DNA of 64,000 bases from Poecilobothrus nobilitatus (lineage: Eukaryota; Arthropoda; Insecta; Diptera; Dolichopodidae), in NCBI GenBank assembly GCA_947095535.1, contig OX352772.1, positions 275,600,336-275,664,335 on the forward strand, read 5' to 3'. Both the position numbers and the translations under genes were made by a program. The notes beneath the pieces are model-generated. The model was not told where the DNA came from. It made no database searches and saw nothing but the letters and a program-made list of their open reading frames with translations. This document shows positions 57,681-64,000 of the stretch, in pieces (the first letter of the stretch is position 1; every line of letters begins with the position of its first letter).

Positions 57681-58130
57681 TCTAATATACAAGGAAGAAA
57701 TTCTGTTTGTTTGTTTGGTACGGATTCACGTAAAAACCACCAGTCGGATTGCAACCAAATTTTGCACGAACATTTCTAAGACCCCGGAAGGAGTTATAGG
57801 TTATATCGCGTTTCGGTTCATTAATCCATTGCGGCCCGAGAGCATTTTAAAGCGTTTTGGTTTTTTCGTTGTTCTGCCTAAACGATTTGACCGATTGAGT
57901 TGAAAATATGCACAAATGTTCTTGTTAACTTCAGGGGTGTACCGAATATTACCCGGATTCGGCCCAGCGGGCTTCCAAAAAATTTTTTGTTTCCGATTTA
58001 TGTCCAATTTTATATGGTTGTTTTATGGTCTGAAAAAAAGCCTGTGACAAATTTTTATAAAGTTTTGGTAATCCGTTTGGGCACGAGAGCCGAACGAAGT
58101 TCATTAAATTTTTTTGTTGTCCTGCTTAAA

Positions 58131-58750
58131 CGGTTTAAGCAATTGACTTGAAAATTAGCAAAACTGTTGCTCTTTAGCAGAAAAGCTCATTAGCTCAATT
58201 TGGTAACGATCCATTAACCCGTTTCGGCAACAGGGCTCAGTGAAGTTTTTTATTTCTTTGTTGTCGCGCTTAAACGGTTTGACCAATTGAGTTGAAAATT
58301 AACAGAAGTGTAACTCTTTATCACAGAAGCTTACTGAGTTGATTTGGTTCCCATTCATTAACCCGTTTCGGCACCAGGTCTCATGAAGTTTCTTTATTTC
58401 TTTGTTGTCGCGCTTAAACGGTTTAATCAATTTGGTTGAATTTACAAAAGTGTAGCTCTTTACCACAGAAGCTCACTGAGTTGATTTGGTTACGATCCAT
58501 TAATCCGTTTCGGCACCAGGTCTTAATGAAGTTTTTTTATTTCTTTGTTCTCGCGTTTAAACGGTTTAACCAATTTAGTTTGATGTTTACAAAAGTGTAA
58601 CTCTTTACCACGGAAGCTCACTGAGTTGATTTGGTTACGTTTCATTAACCCGTTTCGGCACCAGGGTTTAAGCTCAGTTTTTTTATTCCTTTGTTGTCGC
58701 GCTTAAACGGGTAGAGCAATTTGGTTGAAATTTTACAAAATTGTAACTCT
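58131..58750 (+). repeat. 145-bp minisatellite inside Helitron B
   Basis: Units begin with the ACGGTTT motif at about 58130, 58274, 58418, 58561 and 58707, spaced 143-146 bp. LINE D is inserted in the fifth unit. Confidence 0.85.
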
Positions 58751-58761
58751 TTATCACAGAA
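58751..58761. repeat. Target site duplication of LINE D, left copy
   Basis: TTATCACAGAA, repeated at 63986-63996 after the LINE tail. Confidence 0.88.
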
Positions 58762-59104
58762 CCCTCCCGATAGGGATTCCCCCTGGACGTGGTGGGAGGG
58801 CTGAGTAGAATCAATGATCCTGTGGGCGATGTCGAAGATACTGTGTCATCCCTGGGGATTTCACAGTATCAGTAGGTTCAACCATACCGATAAGGCTGCA
58901 GGGGAGATCCGAAACCAAGAGAATCCCTTCACTTGTAAGCTAAGGTGTCCAGGTACCATGCCGAAAGCTGAATGGTCAGTAAGTGGTAAAAGATAACTGG
59001 TCGCGAACGGTCTCCTCCGATGCTCAGGCAAGGTCGGTTGTATTAAGTGCCTTATCCCGGTAAGGCGGCAATGCCGGGATGGACCGCTTTTTCCGACCAC
59101 ACTC

Positions 59105-60377
59105 GTGGGATCAAGAATGGATGTTAACTATGAAAAAAAACAAATGGAGAAGGAAGAAGTTGAGATGGAGAGCTCATCTGAAGATGAGATTTTAGCGTCT
59201 AGCCAAGAGACGCTAATTAGTGGCATTGCGAGTACCAGCCATAGTACACCAATGCCAGGTCAACCTAAAACTCTTGTCGTCAACAATGGCGAGGGCGGCA
59301 AGAAGAAAAATCATAAGAAACGTAAGTCCGCTGGCGTACTCATGAAGGAAAAGTGCAACAGGGCTCTATTCATTCTCAACAAGATAGCTGAGAATGAAAA
59401 AGCACGTACTTTTCATGAGAAGGACGCTGCGGATAAAGTTAAGTACCAGCTTGTCGTAGATGAATATCTAAAGGTGCAAGCTGGTAAGAACGGGAATAAG
59501 AGTATTCCTGCTACAACAACTGGCCAGAAGCGCAACAGATCTCAAGATGAGATCAATAACGTAGCTAAGAGGGCCAATAGAAAACGGGGGTCTAGCGCAT
59601 TGGTACTAGGAGGTGTTAAGTGTGTGAGGGAACCCAAGGAGAAAAAGGCTACTTCTGAAGTCGGTGCCAAGAATAGGCAATCCTACAAAGAAGTAGCTAT
59701 AAATCACCTGAACGTGGCACTGATTGATGGGATAGCGAACAGTGGGAAGCCAATCACCCATAAATGGAGCGAGATAGAAGCCCATCTATCCGGGATGGTA
59801 TTAGAACATGTTTTGGAGCACCCGGAGCGACCTCTCATATCGTTCGACTGCGCGTACGTGTTGAGAGGATGCAGGATTGTCAAATGCGAGGATCAGGTGT
59901 CTTTGGATTTCCTCAGCAAATTCGTCGCTAAAGCTAGTGATAAATGGGTTGGCTTGAAGCTCAAGCTTATCCCGGCTGGGGAAATTCTAAGGAGACCTAG
60001 GCGCGCATTTGGTTACCAAATATCAGCATAGACAATGGAAAGGTTCTTCAATGTCTTAAGCTCCAGAATCCGAAGATCCAGATGGAAAACTGGAGGATAA
60101 TAAAGGCTGAGGAGCCTCAAAAAAACAGTCCTTCCTGCTTTTGATAAATGAGGAGTGCCTAGTGCAACTTGAGAAGGCTGATTATAGAATGAGGTTCGGC
60201 ATAAGGTATGTCAAACTAAAAATTTTCAGAGCTCCAGCGGACGAAGAAGATCCAGAGGAGGATCTACCTTCTAAGCTGTTAGAGGATCTCACGATCGAAA
60301 GAGATCCTCTTGAACAGAATCCGGCACCAGGTGAGGGTGCGGTTAGGGGTAATGATGCCAAAGGTAGTGCAGATTAA
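59105..60377 (+). pseudogene. LINE D ORF1 (gag-like; possibly DUF4780)
   Basis: ORF1 proteins bind element RNA. The frame opens at 59105 (MGSRMDVNYEKK; the second ATG at 59117 is an alternative). There is an acidic segment (EEVEMESSSEDE), a lysine-rich block (GKKKNHKKRKSAG) and a coiled-coil-like stretch. A globular region follows (NHLNVALIDGIANSGKPITHKWSEIEAHL, then LISFDCAYVLRGCRIVKCEDQVSLDFL). A stop at 60029 ends that frame. The related frame goes on through KLQNPKIQMENWRIIKAEEP and, after a second shift, EECLVQLEKADYRMRFGIRYVKLKI to 60377. QNPxIxxxxWxVxxAE is typical of LOA-type ORF1. No CCHC knuckle is seen. Confidence 0.75.
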
Positions 60378-63300
60378 TCTCAGGCACTCGAGAAGTGCCT
60401 CGGATAATCTGCTGGTTTTCCTTAGCGAGGAAAACATAGACATCAGCCTCATTCAAGAACCTTGGGTCAGAGGTACTGAGATCAAGGGACTACATCATAA
60501 AGATTACAATCTTTTTTACAAAAAAGATACAGGTAAACCCAGAGCTTGTATTTTAGTAAATTAACAATTTAATGCATTTCTCCACCCCGATTTTAGCTCA
60601 TCCGATTTCACTGTCGTCAGGTTAGAAGGGCTTGGTGGAGATAGTCTCTACATCTCCTCTGCATATATGGCTCATGACGATCCGTCACCACCAGAGGAAG
60701 TTCGTAAACTTGTGCGAGCGACAAGGCAAGACAACCTACTCATCGGATGTGATGCCAATGCTAGGCATTCCCTATAGGGTAGTTTGGAGAACAACGAACG
60801 AGGTGAGTCACTATTTGATTTTCTTATTAACACTACCTTAAAATATGTAATAGTGGTAACACACCCACTTTTATTTTCCCAAGTTCGGGCAGATATAGTG
60901 GGTGGGAAGAGGTAATAGACATTACCTTAGCTACCAACAACAATATCATTGGAGTTGTAAACTGGTCTGTGTCTAGCCAGAACTCCTACTCAGATCACAA
61001 ATATATAGTCTTTGAGGTGAATTTTCAGATGAATATTACCAAATTCTATAGAAATCCTAAAAGAACTGCCTGGGTAAAATTCAGCCGAATTATGCAGTCA
61101 AAACTAATTAATGTACCGAACATCAAAATTGAAACGATAAAAGAACTGGATGCAAAGATTGAAACTTTTGAAAAGGCAATGGAAGTAGCCTTTAAAGTCT
61201 CGTGTCCAATTAGTCGCGGAAAGAAAACCTATCCCCCTTGGTGGAATGAAGACTTAGCCTGCCTCAAAAGATTGACTAGGTCTATTTTCAATATTTGCTA
61301 TAAACATAAATACTGGCAACCTTACAAAAATTGCCTAAAAGTATATAAGAAAGCCATCAAAGAAGCCAAGCGGCATACTTGGATGGAATTTTGTCAATCT
61401 ATTGAAACTACAAAAGATTCAGCTAGAATCTGTAAAATTCTGTCCAATGATAGATCCTGTCCTTCCTTAATCAAAAGAACGGATGGGAGCTGGGCTAATT
61501 CTTCAGCTGAATCTCTTGAACTGTTAGTTAACACCCATTTTCGCGTAGCCAGCAATGTTAACGGTAACGTAACTCCACCCAATGGAGGTCCTGTAGCCCA
61601 AGGAACCTCATGGGATGAAGTAAGTAAAATTATATCTCAGGAAAAGGTTTTTTGGTTTCTATAAAAAGTTTCTCTCCATATAAATCGCCTGGCTTGGATG
61701 GCATAATTCCGATTATGTTGCAAAAGTCGTTAATGCTGTCGCACATTTTCAGTGGCTTTTTAAAACATAATCATTTTCCCTGTAGTTGGAAGAGAGTCCG
61801 AGTAGTATTTATTCCAAAGGCAGGTAGAAGGGCCACGAGTCTGCGAAAGACTTCAGGCCACTCAGCCTGTCCTCCTTTCTTTTAAAAACCTTGGAGCGCA
61901 TTTTGGATTACCAGATTAGGCAACGCTTTGAGGGAACTCTAGTATCGAAATCCCAACATACGTACTTAAAAGGTAGGTCCACAGAAACGGCTCTTCATGA
62001 AGTGGTCAGCACAGTTGAACACTCCATTAAGTACAAACAATTTACCTTAGCCACCTTCTTAGATATCGAAGGTGCTTTTAATAAAGTCAACATCCAATCT
62101 ATTGAAGAAGCTCTAACCCAGGTGGGAACAGAGCAGTTTCTGAAGCATTGGATTATATCCATGCTGAATTCCAGAATAATTCACGCGAAAATGGGAAACA
62201 GCAGTGTTACTAAATTAGTCAACAGGGGTACACCTCAGGGAGGTGTAATATCACCTTTGCTATGGCTAATGGTTATAAACAAAATTCTAATGATACTTGC
62301 TGGGTATAAGCAAGGTTCACAACTGGGCCACAAGTTGTGGCCTAGGTGTCAACTCAGGGAAGACTGAAATGGTACTCTTCACGACAAGATCCAAAATACC
62401 TACTTTTGTCCTACCGAAACTCAACAATTATACTTTAAATCTGACTACCAGTATCTACTAAGTATCTAGGCGTTATTCTAGACTCGAAGCTTTCCTGGAA
62501 ATCTAACATCGAGCATAGAGTTAAGAAGGCTTGTGTTGCTCTCTATGCTTGCAATGAAACCATGGGAAAGAAATGGGGTATGCAGCCAAAGACGGCGCTT
62601 TGGACGTACACAGCCGTGGTTCGCCCAATCCTTACCTATGGATCGCTGGTGTGGTGGCCAGCGATGAATCGGAAATACAATATAACAAAACTAAATAGAA
62701 TACAGAGATCGGCATCTGTGGGCATCATAGGAGCACTGCGATCGTGTCCGTCTGATGCTCTGAATACTATTTTATTTCTTTTACCCACGGATCTATACAT
62801 TAAGTATGTCGCAACGTGTAGTGCAGTTCGACTCAGAGAAACTGGGTGGTTTGCTACTAAACCATATGGCCACGGTAATATTCTGGAGATATTTCCAAGC
62901 GACTTTATACCAGCCCTGACCGACTACACTATTCCCAAAATAAACTTCGGGAGTAATTTAGTCGTAGAATTTCCGTCTAAAGCGGAATGGAAGGGCGGTA
63001 ATATGACAAAGAACTTCGATGTCACTATCTTCACCGACGGATCCAAGATGAAGGAAGGAGTCAGTGCTGGAATTTTCTCGGAGAAACTCAATATTTCAAA
63101 ATTCTACAGACTCCCCGACACAGCTAGCATCTTTCAGGCGGAGATACTAGCAGTTAGGGAGTCTGCTCGAATTCTGAACGGAAACAACACACAAATGAGA
63201 ACGGTCGCCATTTGTGTGGACAGTCAATCCACGATTAATGCCATTAACGCGAACATCACAACCTCTAAGCTTGTTAGACAGTGCCAAGAGGAAATTGTCC

Positions 63301-63862
63301 TAACAAGCGAAAGGTTAAACATAACCTTCTTGTGGGTGCCTGGGCATAGCAATATTGAAGGAAATGAAAAAGCTGACGAACTAGCAAAGGAAGGAGCTAC
63401 TCAGAACACTAACTCCCCGGAAAGTTACCGGAGTGTTAGTTGTCCAATCAGTACCATCAAGGAACGGATCCTTTTTTTGTATATAGCAAAATCACAAAAT
63501 AGAGTAATCTGAGCAATTGCACCATATCTAGAACATTGTGGCCCACATACAACAAAAGGAGATCAATTGAGTTGATATCCAAATCCCGCATAGACATAGC
63601 CAGACTAGTAGCAATCATCACAGGCCACTGGCCAGTGGGCACGCATGCGGCCAAATTAGGAATCCCACACAACACCTCATGCAGGAGCTGCAAAGAAGCA
63701 AACGAAAGTGAGAATCTGGAACACTTTCTTTGCAGATGTCCGGCCCTAGCTGGAACCAGACTTCTCTCACTCGGCAAGCCGTTCTTCCACAACCTCAGCG
63801 AGCTTTCTGAACACAAAATCAAAGAACTGATCTTGTATCTGAACCGCTCGGTTTGGATATAA
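60352..63862 (+). pseudogene. LINE D ORF2 (endonuclease, RT, RNase H), YADD lost
   Basis: Endonuclease: VVQINLRHSRSASDNLLVFLS, IQEPWVRG (60380-60480) and, beyond a TAA at 60562, GCDANARHS. RT: YKSPGLDGIIPIMLQ (61680), STETALHEVVSTVEH, FLDIEGAFNKVNI (62055) and GTPQGGVISPLLW (62227). After LMVINKIL the sequence jumps to VVA-GVNSGKTEMVLFTTRSK. The palm segment with the catalytic YADD box is therefore missing, and the frame shifts near 62300. Thumb: YTAVVRPILTYGSLVWWPA (62605). RNase H: FTDGSKM, AEILAVRESA, VDSQSTINA and WVPGHSNIEGNEKADELA (63035-63400). The C-terminal finger CRSC...LEHFLCRCPAL ends at 63862. RNase H and finger fit I/LOA-type LINEs. Confidence 0.85.
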
Positions 63863-63985
63863 AACCGCAAACAATCTAAAAACACGGGTCACATGAGTGC
63901 AGTGGTATCAAAATGGCGCAATCTAGTGCTAATTGAGGCCTTCACGCAACATCGTGAAGGTCACCACCATACCTACCTACCTACC

Positions 63986-63996
63986 TTATCACAGAA
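63986..63996. repeat. Target site duplication of LINE D, right copy
   Basis: TTATCACAGAA, identical to 58751-58761. The Helitron unit continues with GCTT. Confidence 0.88.
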
Positions 63997-64000
63997 GCTT

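Larger units (their letters stand above)
58762..63985 (+). mobile_element. LINE D, full-length 5.2-kb LOA/I-type retrotransposon
   Basis: The 11-bp target duplication on both sides and a GC-rich 5' leader from 58762 (CCTCCCGATAGGGATTCCCC) mark a full-length insertion. Two ORFs (gag-like, then endonuclease-RT-RNase H) follow. It ends in a (TACC)n-type tail at 63968-63985 rather than poly(A). Its base composition is clearly more GC-rich than the host DNA. Damage is limited but decisive (see ORF2). Confidence 0.88.
57681..64000 (+). mobile_element. Non-autonomous Helitron, copy B, split by LINE D
   Basis: Begins TCTAATATACAAGGAAG immediately after the CTAG of copy A and shares its first about 500 bp and the 145-bp units. 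It is interrupted at 58762 by LINE D and resumes at 63986 (ACAGAAGCTT). Its 3' end lies beyond the window. Confidence 0.85.

Noticed and set aside
59105..63862. Host gene with RNase H and zinc finger
   Set aside because: Order of domains, target duplication and tail show a LINE.

Overview
The window is AT-rich animal nuclear DNA, almost certainly from an insect and probably a fly. The evidence is short GT-AG introns, insect-type transposons and (TATG)n microsatellites; the species assignment is inference. It is a repeat-dominated locus holding four recognisable single-copy host genes: GAR1 (minus, 12.67-13.28 kb), a PRA1/RABAC1-type prenylated Rab acceptor (plus, four exons, 20.53-21.29 kb), a FAM50/XAP5 homologue (plus, intronless, 37.59-38.64 kb) and Rab1 (minus, seven coding exons, 40.48-42.99 kb). 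A 54-codon ORF lies divergently next to GAR1 and is unassigned. Rab1 and PRA1 both belong to the Rab membrane-traffic pathway; about 20 kb of repeats separates them and I see no evidence that they are co-regulated.

0-12 kb: a broken LINE (LINE A) is split by a Ty1/copia element with a 5-bp target duplication. Next comes an ISL2EU-like DNA transposon with about 21-bp inverted ends. It carries two convergent genes, a SWIM/YqaJ-nuclease gene and a THAP + DDE transposase. A decayed LINE fragment (PHD finger, CCHC knuckles, endonuclease start) follows on the minus strand.

13-20 kb: small non-autonomous DNA elements. One carries a coiled-coil gene fragment, one has 25-bp TIRs, and one is a foldback-like element built from iterated TTTGGCAAA-type motifs. 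22.96-28.52 kb: a Ty3/gypsy element (minus) with both LTRs and a CTTC target duplication. 28.7-32.0 kb: a 112-bp tandem repeat, then an RTE-type LINE split by a TA-flanked element. 33.5-35.6 kb: a broken gene of a multi-copy insect family that may correspond to DUF7869.

36-53 kb: two Tc1/mariner DD41D elements (rosa-like), one internally deleted and one nearly intact; a 342-bp MITE just upstream of FAM50; and LINE C on the minus strand. LINE C contains a SINE, a Helitron and a 2.15-kb near-identical copy of its own 3' part plus that Helitron. 55.3-64 kb: two non-autonomous Helitrons abut head to tail. The second is interrupted by a 5.2-kb LOA/I-type LINE with an 11-bp target duplication whose reverse transcriptase has lost its YADD segment.

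I found no CRISPR array, operon, rRNA or free-standing tRNA gene. The most unusual observations are the LINE C copy that appears to have carried a Helitron fragment into its own parent, the tandem Helitrons with a 145-bp internal minisatellite, the transposon whose nuclease partner is better preserved than its transposase, and the DUF7869-like gene remnant. I cannot claim a clearly new biological system from sequence reading alone.
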